Source: CAVVAL01 sp963742725 (GTDB lineage Bacteria; Actinomycetota; Actinomycetes; Mycobacteriales; Cryptosporangiaceae). Taken from it: a stretch of DNA of 64,000 bases. The translations under genes were made by a program, and so were the position numbers. Positions 1 to 8,447 of this stretch are shown here, piece after piece. The stretch covers positions 2,518,452 through 2,582,451 of the forward strand of contig CAVUMX010000003.1 of NCBI GenBank assembly GCA_963742725.1, read 5' to 3'. The notes beneath the pieces are model-generated. The model saw only the letters and a list, made by a program, of their open reading frames with translations, searched no databases and was not told where the DNA came from. How positions within the stretch are numbered: the stretch's first letter is position 1; each line of letters starts with the position of its first letter.

Positions 1-82
1 GGTGGTCCGTAGCCGGGCGCCGTCGCGTCCGGGTACCCCGGCGGCACGGCACCAGGCGGTGGTCCGTAGCCGGGCGCCGTCG
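1..82. repeat. Direct repeat of 25 bp within the Pro-rich coding sequence
   Basis: Bases 1-25 and 58-82 are identical (GGTGGTCCGTAGCCGGGCGC plus five more bases), with a 57-bp period. The repeat encodes the T-A-P-G-Y-G-P-P unit of the minus-strand protein, so it is most simply an internal coding repeat. Confidence 0.7.
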
Positions 83-182
83 GCGGGGGTGAGGCGAAGG
101 ACGGTGGCGCGCTCGGGGGCGGCGGGGCGGTGTCGGGCGCCGTCGGCGGCACCCATGACTGACCCGGTTGTTCGTTGACCAC
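1..182 (-). CDS. N-terminus of a proline-rich protein (partial, runs off the window)
   Basis: Read on the minus strand, a GTG at 182-180 sits 5 bases after a clear GGAGG. It opens a frame beginning M-V-N-E-Q-P-G-Q-S-W and then almost only Pro, Ala, Gly, Ser, Tyr and Thr, including two T-A-P-G-Y-G-P-P units. Such Pro/Gly/Tyr-rich N-terminal tails are typical of small actinobacterial membrane proteins (DUF4190- or RDD-like) and some secretion-associated proteins. The domain that would decide lies beyond position 1. The ribosome site and codon bias make this a real gene start; its function cannot be named. Confidence 0.6.
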   Translation of the reverse strand, partial: MVNEQPGQSWVPPTAPDTAPPPPSAPPSFASPPPTAPGYGPPPGAVPPGYPDATAPGYGP

Positions 183-257
183 GCACGCCTCCGTCTAGCC
201 ACACCCAAACGCTGCGCACACATCATGAACCATGGAGTCAAGCGCATACATCCGGGG

Positions 258-2111
258 TCAAGCGCCGACGACGCTGCCTGTCCACACGAAGTCGCGGGCA
301 CGGGTGAGCCCGACGAGCGCTTCCCGGATGCCGACCTCGTCGGCGCCGCGCCCTTCGACGCGGCGGTGTCCGGGCAGGAACACGGCCCGGAACTCCAGCC
401 CCTTCGCCCACCGGATGGTGCCGACCTTGACGGCGTCGACGCGGTGGCCGGCGTAGTCGGCGAGGTTCACCGCGGGGATCTGGGCGGCGTACAGGACCTG
501 CCGGTAGTGCCGTGCGGCCTCGGCGGTCCTGGTCAGGAGGGCGATGTCGCCGGGCGCGACGCGGCAGGTGCGCAGGGCGGTGACGAGTTCGACGTCCTGG
601 TCCTCGGCGGTGCTGGCGGTGTAGTGCTGGGCGGCGCCGCCGGTAAGGGTGCTCTCGACGTCGCGGAGTCCGAGGGCGGAGGTGTCGTCGAAGCGGTTGA
701 CGGCGTCGAGCGCGCGCGCGACGGCCAGTACCTCGGCGGTGTTGCGGTAGTTGACCCGCAGCACGGCGCCGCGTCCACGGAGCGGGATGCCCGTCTCGGA
801 CAGCGTTCCGCCGACCGGGTAGACGGCCTGTTCACCGTCGCCGACCAGCAGCAACGCGTTGGCCCTGTCGCCGGCCAGGGAGTGCAGCAGGCGCAGGCCG
901 ACGCCGGTCATGTCCTGGGCCTCGTCGGCGACGACCATGGCGTACGGCGACTCCAGCGGCGCGCGTTCGAGTTCGGCCGCGGCGGCGAGGAGCAGGTCGT
1001 TGCGGTCGATCGCGCCCAGCTCGCGGCGGCGGCGCTCGTACTCCTCGTACAGCGCCCATGCCTCGGCCCGACTGGCGACGTCGAGCCGCAGGCGCCGGCC
1101 GTGCCGGGACAGCCGCTGGTACTCGTCGAGCGAGCCGAGTCCCCGCCCCTTGATGACGTGGTCGACTTCGTCGCGCCAGTACGCAGGGTCAGGCGCGATG
1201 GCGGCGAGGCGGCCTCGCGCGCCGATCCGCGACCACGCCTCGGCGAACGCGACGGTCACGGCCGCCGGACTCTCCTCGCAGCGGACGCCTCGCCGTAGCA
1301 GCAGGTCACGGGCCCATGCGTGGACCGAGACGAAGTCCACGCGGCGCGCGCTCTCTGGCGCCAGCCGGCGGTACGTCGCGGCGGCGACCAGCGGCAGGTT
1401 CACCGCGAACGTCACGTAGAGCATCCGTCCGGGGTCGGTGCGGGCGAGCCAGGCCATGCGGTGCAGCGCGACGACGGTCTTGCCGGTACCTGCGGGGCCG
1501 CTGATCCAGGCCGGACCGGGATAGTCGCGCCGGACGACCGTGAGCTGCCGCTCGTCGAGGAAGCTCAACCACGCGGGCGCGGTGGCCCCTTCGCACACCG
1601 CCGCGCTGACCGCGTCCTCGTCGAAGGACGCCTGCCGCGCGGTCGCCGTCGTGGCCGGACGCCGCAGCCAGCCCCGCCGACCGCCGAGCACCCGTTGCCC
1701 CGGTTCGACCGGGCGGACCGTGGTCAGTTCGAGCCGCCGGTACGCCGCACGGGCCAGCGCGTCGCCGAGCGAGGCCACGTGGTCCGCCGTGAGCAGCGCC
1801 GGACGTCCGGCCCATTCGCGGAGCCACGGCAGGTCCGGGTTGACGGCGCGGATCGCGACGGGCGACAGGCCGCAGCCCGTCAGGACCTCCTCGATCTCGG
1901 CGGCGCGGACTAATCCCAGTACGGCGACGCCGGGCGGACCGACCAGGACGACGCTGGGATCCGCCGGCCAGTACGGCGCCGCGTACACGCGCCAGCGATC
2001 CGCCGGGAAGGCGAGGATCGTGCCGAGGAGCCGCCGCTGCTCCGGGCCGAGGTGCGGGTACCCGGCGAGGGTGGCCGCGATGCGCCGGTCCAGCCGTGCA
2101 CGACCGTCCAT
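258..2111 (-). CDS. UvrD/Rep-like superfamily 1 helicase with divergent N-terminus
   Basis: About 617 residues. The N-terminal 170 residues resemble the nuclease-related leader seen in front of some SF1 enzymes but are too divergent to assign. A Walker A of the form G-P-A-G-T-G-K-T follows near residue 210, then a Walker B region V-V-A-D-E-A-Q-D. The C-terminal helicase signature is K-G-L-E-F-R-A-V-F and V-G-L-T-R-A-R. These are the motifs of UvrD/Rep DNA translocases, so ATP-driven DNA unwinding in the cytoplasm is expected. The ATG at 2111 is preferred over an upstream TTG because GGGAGG precedes it by 9 bases. It is transcribed away from the chitinase. Confidence 0.8.
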   Translation of the reverse strand: MDGRARLDRRIAATLAGYPHLGPEQRRLLGTILAFPADRWRVYAAPYWPADPSVVLVGPPGVAVLGLVRAAEIEEVLTGCGLSPVAIRAVNPDLPWLREWAGRPALLTADHVASLGDALARAAYRRLELTTVRPVEPGQRVLGGRRGWLRRPATTATARQASFDEDAVSAAVCEGATAPAWLSFLDERQLTVVRRDYPGPAWISGPAGTGKTVVALHRMAWLARTDPGRMLYVTFAVNLPLVAAATYRRLAPESARRVDFVSVHAWARDLLLRRGVRCEESPAAVTVAFAEAWSRIGARGRLAAIAPDPAYWRDEVDHVIKGRGLGSLDEYQRLSRHGRRLRLDVASRAEAWALYEEYERRRRELGAIDRNDLLLAAAAELERAPLESPYAMVVADEAQDMTGVGLRLLHSLAGDRANALLLVGDGEQAVYPVGGTLSETGIPLRGRGAVLRVNYRNTAEVLAVARALDAVNRFDDTSALGLRDVESTLTGGAAQHYTASTAEDQDVELVTALRTCRVAPGDIALLTRTAEAARHYRQVLYAAQIPAVNLADYAGHRVDAVKVGTIRWAKGLEFRAVFLPGHRRVEGRGADEVGIREALVGLTRARDFVWTGSVVGA

Positions 2112-2214
2112 CCGCCGCACCCTCCCCAAGGCTGGAATGACCGTCCGTGTTCAACCTATGGCGGAACGCAGCCAAATGGGGCGGATATCCGCGAACAGTT
2201 GAGGCGGTCTGTAT

Positions 2215-2257
2215 TGGTCCAGACCCATTGACACAAATGGTCTAGACCTCTTACGGT
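2215..2257 (+). promoter_or_regulatory. Chitinase promoter with two DasR/chitin-type operator repeats
   Basis: Two near-identical palindromic 12-mers, TGGTCCAGACCC (2215-2226) and TGGTCTAGACCT (2238-2249), are spaced 23 bp apart. They flank a consensus -35 TTGACA (2228-2233); a weak -10 (TACGGT, 2252-2257) follows. Direct repeats of this kind overlapping the promoter are known from Streptomyces chitinase genes, where they mediate glucose repression and chitin induction, and they match the DasR responsive element. DasR control is inference from the match. Confidence 0.8.
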
Positions 2258-2297
2258 CGCGCTCACCCCACGAACGTCCGACACCCGGAGGTGCGGC

Positions 2298-4871
2298 GTG
2301 CCCCGCAGATCCTTGAAGATCAAAGCGTTGTCCATAACGGCGACAGCCACTCTCGTCATCGCCGGAGCGTTCGTCGCCACCACCGGCACGGCGAACGCGG
2401 CCCCCGAGGACTGCCGCCCTGACGGCCTCTACCGCAGCACGGGCGTCGACTACTGCCTGGCCTACGACACCAACGGCCGCGAGAAGATGGGCGCCGACCA
2501 CCCGCGCCGCGTCATCGGCTACTTCACCGGCTGGCGGCACGGCAAGAACGGCCAGCCGGCGTACCTGGCCAACCAGATCCCGTGGACGAAGCTCACCCAC
2601 ATCAACTACGCGTTCGCCCATGTGGACGGCGGGAACCGGATCTCCGTCGGCGGCAACAACGCCAACAACGCCGCCACCGGCATGACCTGGCCCGGTGTGG
2701 CCGGCGCCGAGATGGACCCGGCCTTCAGCTACAACGGCCACTTCAACCTGCTGAACAAGTACAAGAAGCAGAACCCGAACGTGAAGACGCTGATCTCGGT
2801 CGGCGGCTGGGCGGAGACCGGTGGCTTCTTCAACGACAGCGGCGCCCGGGTCGACTCCGGCGGCTTCTACCGGATGACCACGAACTCCGACAACAGCGTC
2901 AACACCGCCGGCATCAACACGTTCGCCGACTCGGTCGTGACGTTCCTGCGGACGTACGGCTTCAACGGCGTCGACATCGACTACGAGTACCCGACGTCCA
3001 ACAACGACGCCGGCAACCCGCTCGACTTCGCCCAGGCCAACGCCCGCCGGTCCGGGCTGAACCGCAGCTACAACGTCCTCATGAAGACGCTGCGCGAGAA
3101 GCTGGACGCGGCGGCCGCGAGCGACGGCAAGTACTACATGCTGACCGTCGCGGCGCCCGCCTCGGGCTGGCTGCTGCGCGGCATGGAGGCGTACCAGTCG
3201 ACCCAGTACCTCGACTACGTCAACATCATGTCGTACGACCTGCACGGCGCCTGGAACAAGTATGTCGGCCCGAACGCCGCCCTGTACGACAACGGCGACG
3301 ACGGCGAGCTTGCCGCGGCCGGCGTCTACACCGCCGCGCAGTACGGCGGGATCGGCTACCTCAACACCGACTGGGCCGCGCACTACTTCCGCGGTTCCGT
3401 GCCAGCCGGTCGCATCAACGTCGGCGTCCCGTACTACACGCGTGGCTTCAAGAACGTCGTCGGCGGCACCAGCGGGCTGTGGGGCACCTCGACCGGCAGC
3501 AACTGTCCGATCGGCACCACCGCCTGCGGCGACGGCGCGCGCGGTCTCGACAACCTGTGGCACGACGAGGAGAACGGCCAGGAACTCGGCGCCGGCTCCA
3601 ACCCGATGTGGCACGCCAAGAATCTCCAGGACGGCCGTTCCGGCAGCTACATCGCCGCCTACGGGCTGAACCCGACGACCGATCCCGAGGACCGGTTCAC
3701 CGGCACCTACACCCGCAACTACAGCAGCGCGCTGGTGGCGCCGTGGCTGTGGAACGACAGCAAGAAGGTCTTCCTGTCCACCGAGGACGACCAGTCGATC
3801 GGCGTGAAGGCGCAGTACACGGTCGACCGCGGCCTCGGCGGCGTCATGATCTGGGAACTCGCCGGCGACTACGCGTTCGACAGTGCCAAGGGCGAGTACT
3901 TCATGGGCAACACGCTCACGACGAAGCTCTACGACACCTTCAAGACCGCTTCCCCGTACGGCGCCAGCAAGTCGAACACCGCGCTGCCGACCGAGCGGCT
4001 GGACATCAAGACCGAGCTGGTCGACTACCCGCTCGGCGACGCCAACTACCCGATCAGCCCGAAGCTGCGGATCACCAACAACTCCGCGGTGACGGTGCCG
4101 GGCGGGTCCGTGATCCAGTACGACTACCCGGTGGCGGCGCCGAACAACATGGCGCAGCAGTCCGGATGGGCGCTGTCGGTGATCCGCAGCGACCACACCG
4201 GCAACAACCGGGGCGGATTCCGCGGCGACTTCCACCGGGTGTCGCTGACCCTGCCGAGCTGGCAGAACCTGGCACCGGGTGCGTCCGCCGACGTGGCGAT
4301 CACCTACCAGCTGCCGATCTCCGGACCGTCGAACTGGACGATCGCCTTCGGCGGCAAGACGTACGGCTTCAACCAGGACTACGGGCGCGGCGGCACGACC
4401 ACGTCGCCGTCCAACAGCCCGTCGACCAGCCCTTCGGGCAGCGCCAGCCCGAGCACGAGCCCGAGCAACCCGCCGGGCAACTGCACCGCGCCGGCGTGGA
4501 ACGCCAGCTCGGTGTACACCGGCGGCGCGCAGGTCTCCCACAACGGCCGCACGTGGCGGGCCAAGTGGTGGACCCAGGGCGACGTCCCGGGCGTCAACCC
4601 GGTGTGGGAGGACCAGGGCGCGTGCGGCGGCGGGCCGTCGACGTCACCGAGCGTCTCCCCGTCCACGTCCGCGTCGCCCAGCCCGAGCACGAGCCCGAGC
4701 AACCCGCCGGGCAACTGCACCGCGCCGGCCTGGACCGCGACGGGGATCTACACGGGCGGCACCCTCGTCTCGCACAAGAACCACACCTGGAAGGCCAAGT
4801 GGTGGACGCAGAACGAGGAGCCCGGCACCACCGGTGAGTGGGGCGTCTGGGGTGATCAGGGCGCCTGCTGA
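2298..4871 (+). CDS. Secreted GH18 chitinase with two C-terminal chitin-binding modules
   Basis: 857 residues starting at a GTG behind GGAGGT. A Sec signal peptide ends A-N-A at residue 34. The GH18 barrel spans about residues 69-550 with the catalytic D-G/V-D-I-D-Y-E motif; Asp226, Asp228 and proton donor Glu230 are present. A beta-sandwich domain (about 560-695) follows. Then come a Ser/Thr/Pro linker, a CBM5/12 module (about 729-776), a second linker and a second CBM5/12 (807-857), each with the conserved W-x-A-K-W-W-T-Q core. It should hydrolyse chitin outside the cell, with substrate-dependent induction through the upstream operators. A strong terminator follows. Confidence 0.95.
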   Translation: MPRRSLKIKALSITATATLVIAGAFVATTGTANAAPEDCRPDGLYRSTGVDYCLAYDTNGREKMGADHPRRVIGYFTGWRHGKNGQPAYLANQIPWTKLTHINYAFAHVDGGNRISVGGNNANNAATGMTWPGVAGAEMDPAFSYNGHFNLLNKYKKQNPNVKTLISVGGWAETGGFFNDSGARVDSGGFYRMTTNSDNSVNTAGINTFADSVVTFLRTYGFNGVDIDYEYPTSNNDAGNPLDFAQANARRSGLNRSYNVLMKTLREKLDAAAASDGKYYMLTVAAPASGWLLRGMEAYQSTQYLDYVNIMSYDLHGAWNKYVGPNAALYDNGDDGELAAAGVYTAAQYGGIGYLNTDWAAHYFRGSVPAGRINVGVPYYTRGFKNVVGGTSGLWGTSTGSNCPIGTTACGDGARGLDNLWHDEENGQELGAGSNPMWHAKNLQDGRSGSYIAAYGLNPTTDPEDRFTGTYTRNYSSALVAPWLWNDSKKVFLSTEDDQSIGVKAQYTVDRGLGGVMIWELAGDYAFDSAKGEYFMGNTLTTKLYDTFKTASPYGASKSNTALPTERLDIKTELVDYPLGDANYPISPKLRITNNSAVTVPGGSVIQYDYPVAAPNNMAQQSGWALSVIRSDHTGNNRGGFRGDFHRVSLTLPSWQNLAPGASADVAITYQLPISGPSNWTIAFGGKTYGFNQDYGRGGTTTSPSNSPSTSPSGSASPSTSPSNPPGNCTAPAWNASSVYTGGAQVSHNGRTWRAKWWTQGDVPGVNPVWEDQGACGGGPSTSPSVSPSTSASPSPSTSPSNPPGNCTAPAWTATGIYTGGTLVSHKNHTWKAKWWTQNEEPGTTGEWGVWGDQGAC

Positions 4872-4890
4872 CTGAGCTTTTCTCCCCCCA

Positions 4891-4930
4891 CGGACGCGCC
4901 CGGCCATCCCTTCCCGGCCGGGCGCGTTCG
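4891..4930 (+). terminator. Rho-independent-like terminator of the chitinase gene
   Basis: A perfect 12-bp inverted repeat (ACGCGCCCGGCC at 4894-4905, its complement at 4916-4927) with a 10-base loop, extendable to 15 bp with one G-T pair. It lies 20 bases past the stop codon. No long T run follows, as is usual in high-GC actinomycetes. Confidence 0.8.
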
Positions 4931-5033
4931 TGCGTGCCCACGTGTGACGAGCGTCGCAAACCGGAACAACCGGTACGGCGTCGCGTGCTGCGTATGACAG
5001 AACCTCACTCACAACGAAGTGGAGCGATACATC

Positions 5034-6044
5034 GTGAGCACGCAGCGCACCAGCCGCGAAATCCGTCTCGTGTCCCGCCCGAAGGGATGGCCGACGGTGG
5101 AGAACTTCGAGGTCGTCGAGGTCGACGTCCCCGCACCGGCACCGGGCCAGATCGTCGTCCGCAACCTGTACATGTCGGTCGACCCGTACATGCGCGGCCG
5201 GATGAACGACGCCAAGTCCTACGTGCCGCCGTTCCAGATCGGCGCGGCGCTCGACGGCGGTGCGGTCGGTGAGGTCGTCGAGTCCGGCAGCGACGCGGTG
5301 AAGGTCGGCGACGTGGTGCTGCACGGCCTCGGCTGGCGCGAGTTCGCGGTCCTGGACGCCGCCCACGTGAAGGTCCTCGACGCCGACGCGGCGCCGCTGT
5401 CGGCGTACCTCGGCGTGCTCGGCATGCCCGGCCTGACCGCGTACGCGGGCCTGCTGGAGGTCGCGGAGTACAAGGACGGCGAGACCGTGTTCGTGTCCGG
5501 CGCGGCCGGCGCGGTCGGCAGCCTGGTCGGCCAGTTCGCGAAGCTGCGGGGCGCCAAGCGGGTCATCGGCAGCGCCGGTTCCGCCGAGAAGGTCAAGCAC
5601 CTCGTCGAGGACCTCGGCTTCGACGCCGCGTTCAACTACAAGGACGCCCCGGTCGCCGAGCAGCTCCCCGTGGCCGCCCCGGACGGCATCGACGTCTACT
5701 TCGACAACGTCGGCGGCGACCACCTGGAAGCCGCGATCTCCGCGCTGAACACGCACGGCCGCGCGACCCTGTGCGGGGCCATCGCCACCTACAACGACGT
5801 GGACGCCGCCCCCGGCCCGCGCAACCTGATCCAGGCCGTCGGCAAGCGGCTGACCCTGCGCGGCATGCTCGTCCGCGACCACGAGGCGCTGGCGCCGCAG
5901 TTCGTCGCCGAGGTCGGCGGCTGGCTGCGCGACGGCAAGCTCGTCGTCGAGGAGACCGTGGTCGAGGGCATCGAGAACGCCCCGGCGGCGTTCCTCGGCA
6001 TGCTGCGCGGCGAGAACACCGGCAAGATGCTCGTCAAGCTGTGA
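5034..6044 (+). CDS. NADPH-dependent zinc-free MDR reductase (curcumin/2-alkenal reductase type)
   Basis: 336 residues. The N-terminus carries the family signature S-V-D-P-Y-M-R-G-R-M. A nucleotide-binding motif of type S-G-A-A-G-A-V-G-S-L-V-G-Q follows, then Y-F-D-N-V-G-G, the pattern of leukotriene B4 12-hydroxydehydrogenase/CurA-like enzymes. These reduce activated C=C bonds of enones with NADPH in the cytoplasm. The GTG at 5034 is chosen because GGAG stands 9 bases before it; a GTG 15 bases upstream in frame has no ribosome site. Monocistronic, with a terminator right after the stop. Substrate unknown. Confidence 0.9.
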   Translation: MSTQRTSREIRLVSRPKGWPTVENFEVVEVDVPAPAPGQIVVRNLYMSVDPYMRGRMNDAKSYVPPFQIGAALDGGAVGEVVESGSDAVKVGDVVLHGLGWREFAVLDAAHVKVLDADAAPLSAYLGVLGMPGLTAYAGLLEVAEYKDGETVFVSGAAGAVGSLVGQFAKLRGAKRVIGSAGSAEKVKHLVEDLGFDAAFNYKDAPVAEQLPVAAPDGIDVYFDNVGGDHLEAAISALNTHGRATLCGAIATYNDVDAAPGPRNLIQAVGKRLTLRGMLVRDHEALAPQFVAEVGGWLRDGKLVVEETVVEGIENAPAAFLGMLRGENTGKMLVKL

Positions 6045-6050
6045 GCCGCT

Positions 6051-6087
6051 GAACCCCCGCTCCCCCGCGTGGAAGGGCGGGGGGTTC
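6051..6087 (+). terminator. Terminator hairpin after the MDR reductase
   Basis: GAACCCCCGC (6051-6060) pairs with GCGGGGGGTTC (6077-6087) with one bulged G and a 16-base loop, starting 6 bases after the TGA. Confidence 0.7.
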
Positions 6088-6106
6088 CGCGTACAAGGAT
6101 GGCGCC

Positions 6107-6646
6107 ATGGCCGACGACTCCGCGCAGATCGAACTCAGCCGGTCCGAGCTCCGGGAGCTCGCCGGCTACGCGGTAGCGTGCGCGCGGCCCGCGCTGGAGA
6201 TCTTCGAACGCGAACGCCCTGACGATCCGCGCCCCCGCGCCGCGATCGACGCCGCGCAGGCGTTCGCGGACGGCGGCGAACGGACCAAGGCGATGCGCGA
6301 CAGCGCGTGGGCGGCACACCGCGCGGCTCAGGAGACCCGCGACGCGGGACAGGCCGCGGCGAGCGACGCCGCGCGCGCGGCCGGCCACGCGGTCGGCGCG
6401 GCGTTCCTGCATCCCCTGGCGAAGGCCACCCAGGTCAAGCACATCCTCGGATCGGCAGCTCATGCCGCGCGAGCGCTCGAACTCTCCGCCGGGGACGATC
6501 CCGGCGTCGGGGCCGACCACATCGCGCGGTCGCGGACGCTCGCGCTCCCTGTCGTGGTGGACGTCCTGAGGCGTTACCCGGCAGCTCCGGGCGGCGGCGG
6601 GCGGGTCGGAGAACTGATCCGCCAGCTGGACACCTCACTCCGCTGA
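6107..6646 (+). CDS. All-helical protein resembling the Imm-5-like family
   Basis: 179 residues, no signal or membrane segment. The pattern of short alanine-rich helices (E-L-A-G-Y-A-V-A-C-A; D-D-P-R-P-R-A-A-I-D-A-A; H-R-A-A-Q-E-T; A-A-R-A-A-G-H-A-V-G-A-A) matches my recollection of the actinobacterial putative immunity family called Imm-5-like, often mis-annotated as SbcC exonuclease. No toxin gene is adjacent, so a role as an orphan immunity protein is inference only. A ribosome site (AAGGATGG) precedes the ATG. Confidence 0.6.
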   Translation: MADDSAQIELSRSELRELAGYAVACARPALEIFERERPDDPRPRAAIDAAQAFADGGERTKAMRDSAWAAHRAAQETRDAGQAAASDAARAAGHAVGAAFLHPLAKATQVKHILGSAAHAARALELSAGDDPGVGADHIARSRTLALPVVVDVLRRYPAAPGGGGRVGELIRQLDTSLR

Positions 6647-6761
6647 GCCTTCCCGTACGGCGCGCACGTCGTACGACTCGGGCTGGGAGATCGTCCTCCG
6701 GGAGTACGGACGGTACGTCCGGGAACGACCTGTCGGGGCGAAGTCGCTGCCCCAAAGGGCC

Positions 6762-6799
6762 GTATCGCCGCCGCCGCATGGACCAGGCGGCGGCGATAC
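6762..6799. terminator. Perfect 14-bp hairpin between 6646 and 6860
   Basis: GTATCGCCGCCGCC (6762-6775) and its exact complement (6786-6799) enclose a 10-base loop. It lies 115 bases downstream of the helical protein and 60 upstream of the secreted protein. It may be a terminator or part of the next gene's leader. The remaining 6647-6761 holds no recognisable gene. Confidence 0.6.
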
Positions 6800-6859
6800 C
6801 ACCACTGTGAGCCTCGTCGCCCGGCGACAGCACGGGCGCCATCCACAGTGGAGGAAAGA

Positions 6860-7951
6860 ATGGCAGCCTCTATCAGTCTCCTACGCCCACGCGTCATGCT
6901 TCTCCTCTCCACCATCCTGGCCATGGTCGCCGCGCTGGTCGCGGTACCGGCCGCCCCCGCCCGCGCGGCCCTCGCCGACCAGTGGGGATTCGCCTACAAC
7001 GACCGCGCGAACCCGCCCGCCGGCTACGTCATGCCGACGACCCGGCAGTGGGGCAGCTGGAAGACGATGTTCCCGCTGGACTGGGCGACCGTCAGCCAGG
7101 TCGGCGTCGGCTTCTACGAGGTGAAGTTCCCGCACATCGGCGGCAAGGGCGTCGCGCACGTCACGGCCGTGAACTCCGGCCCGGTGTCGTGCCAGCTCGC
7201 GAAGTGGGGGGCCTCCGGCGGGTCGGAGATCGTGTACGTCCGGTGCCACGGCCCCGGCGGCGCACCCAGGGACTCGGCGTTCACCGTCATGTACTCCGAG
7301 AGCAGCGGCCTCAGCGGCGCCCCGTACGGATGGGTCCACGCCGCGGCCGGCGGCGGCGTCCACAACGAGTACAACGCGAACGGCGTCCCGAACACCTCGG
7401 TGCCGATCGGTACCGGCACGTACGAGGTGACGCTGCCGAGCCTTGGCGGCGGCTTCGACGGGAACATCCAGGTCACGGCCGCCCACTCGCAGCAGGCCGC
7501 GCGGTGCAAGGTCGCCAGGTGGGCACCGTTCGGCTCGGACCAGCGGGTGATCGTCCGCTGCCACGACGGCGCCGGCGCGCTGCTCAAGACCGACTTCACG
7601 CTCACGTACCACCACAAGGTGGCCGTGTTCGGCGGGTCGCCGCGGCGCTTCGGCTACATCTGGGACACGTTCGGCGCGATCCCGCCCGGCGCCAACATCA
7701 ACACCTCGGGCGCGCTCAACACGGTCGTCAGTGCCGGCGTCGGGCTCCGGCTCGTCACGTTCCCCCGGATCGGGCTCGACCAGAGCCACGTCCAGGTGAC
7801 CGCCAACGGCACCGGCCCGGAGTACTGCAACCTGCTCGCGCCGTGGGCCATCTTCGGCGGTGACGCGGTCGTCCGCGACGTCGCCTGCTACACGGTGTTC
7901 GGCGCCAACGTCGACCACCGCTCGTTCGTCACGTACACCTCCCGCCACTAG
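6860..7951 (+). CDS. Secreted protein of three tandem about 100-residue repeats, function unknown
   Basis: 363 residues; the ATG at 6860 follows GGAGGAAAGA directly. A signal peptide ends near A-R-A (about residue 37). The mature part is three related units: W-G-F-A-Y-N..., Y-G-W-V-H-A... and F-G-Y-I-W-D.... Each runs into G-x-Y-E-V-x-F/L-P-x-(I/L)-G, then H-V-T-A, a C-x-L/V-A-x-W core, V-x-V-R-C-H, and a closing F-T-V-x-Y strand. Paired Cys in each unit suggest a disulphide-stabilised extracellular beta-fold. I do not recognise the family. It ends at a strong bidirectional terminator. Confidence 0.85.
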   Translation: MAASISLLRPRVMLLLSTILAMVAALVAVPAAPARAALADQWGFAYNDRANPPAGYVMPTTRQWGSWKTMFPLDWATVSQVGVGFYEVKFPHIGGKGVAHVTAVNSGPVSCQLAKWGASGGSEIVYVRCHGPGGAPRDSAFTVMYSESSGLSGAPYGWVHAAAGGGVHNEYNANGVPNTSVPIGTGTYEVTLPSLGGGFDGNIQVTAAHSQQAARCKVARWAPFGSDQRVIVRCHDGAGALLKTDFTLTYHHKVAVFGGSPRRFGYIWDTFGAIPPGANINTSGALNTVVSAGVGLRLVTFPRIGLDQSHVQVTANGTGPEYCNLLAPWAIFGGDAVVRDVACYTVFGANVDHRSFVTYTSRH

Positions 7952-7957
7952 CAGGAG

Positions 7958-7995
7958 GCCGCCCCGTCAGGTCCCACAACGCCTGACGGGGCGGC
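7958..7995. terminator. Bidirectional terminator between convergent genes
   Basis: GCCGCCCCGTCAGG (7958-7971) and its perfect complement (7982-7995) with a 10-base loop, followed by GCTTTCTGT. It separates the secreted repeat protein from the oppositely transcribed HNH gene and can serve both. Confidence 0.85.
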
Positions 7996-8003
7996 GCTTT
8001 CTG

Positions 8004-8447
8004 TCACGCGCTCAGCAGTTCCCCCCATGCCGGCACGTAAGGAGCGCGCGACCACCACATGCCGGCCTCGATCGGCGTGCGGTCGGCCTTGCGCTGGTTG
8101 CACGGACCGCAGCACGCCACGGTGTTCAGCCAGGTGTCGCGGCCCCCGCGCGACACCGGGACGACGTGGTCGATCGTGCGACCCGGACGTCCGCAGTAGA
8201 CGCACCGGCCGCCGTCGCGCTGGATGACGGCCGCACGGCTCCACGGCGGCTTCCGGCCGTACTGCCAGCGCGCGACCACGTACCGGACCAGCCGGACGAC
8301 GCGCGGCACCGGCCACGGCCCGATCTGCCGCTCCCCCAGGGCCTCGTGGACCACGGCGACCTCGCGGACGAGCATCCGCACGGCGTGCGTTATCGACACC
8401 CGGTGCAGTGGCTCCAGGCTGGCATTCAGGACGAGGACACCGGACAT
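8004..8447 (-). CDS. HNH endonuclease
   Basis: 147 residues. The N-terminal 70 residues (starting M-S-G-V-L-V-L-N-A-S-L-E-P-L) match a conserved actinobacterial leader of HNH proteins. The C-terminal zinc-HNH domain has C82-x-x-C85, the catalytic D-H pair at 93-94, N108, and a second C-x-x-C at 113-116 followed by N. It should cleave DNA, metal-dependently, in the cytoplasm; the target is unknown. AAGGAGG stands 6 bases before the ATG. A 267-base non-coding, highly structured leader separates it from the upstream membrane gene. Confidence 0.9.
   Translation of the reverse strand: MSGVLVLNASLEPLHRVSITHAVRMLVREVAVVHEALGERQIGPWPVPRVVRLVRYVVARWQYGRKPPWSRAAVIQRDGGRCVYCGRPGRTIDHVVPVSRGGRDTWLNTVACCGPCNQRKADRTPIEAGMWWSRAPYVPAWGELLSA

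Noticed and set aside
1..160. Repeats at the window start considered as a CRISPR or minisatellite array
   Set aside because: Only two units, and they encode a repeated peptide of a Pro-rich protein with a good ribosome site.
2151..4541. A very long open frame on the minus strand opposite the chitinase (nearly 800 codons)
   Set aside because: It is rich in Val, Arg, Gly and Ala in the pattern produced by the complement of high-GC coding DNA. The plus strand carries a clear GH18 chitinase with signal, ribosome site and terminator.
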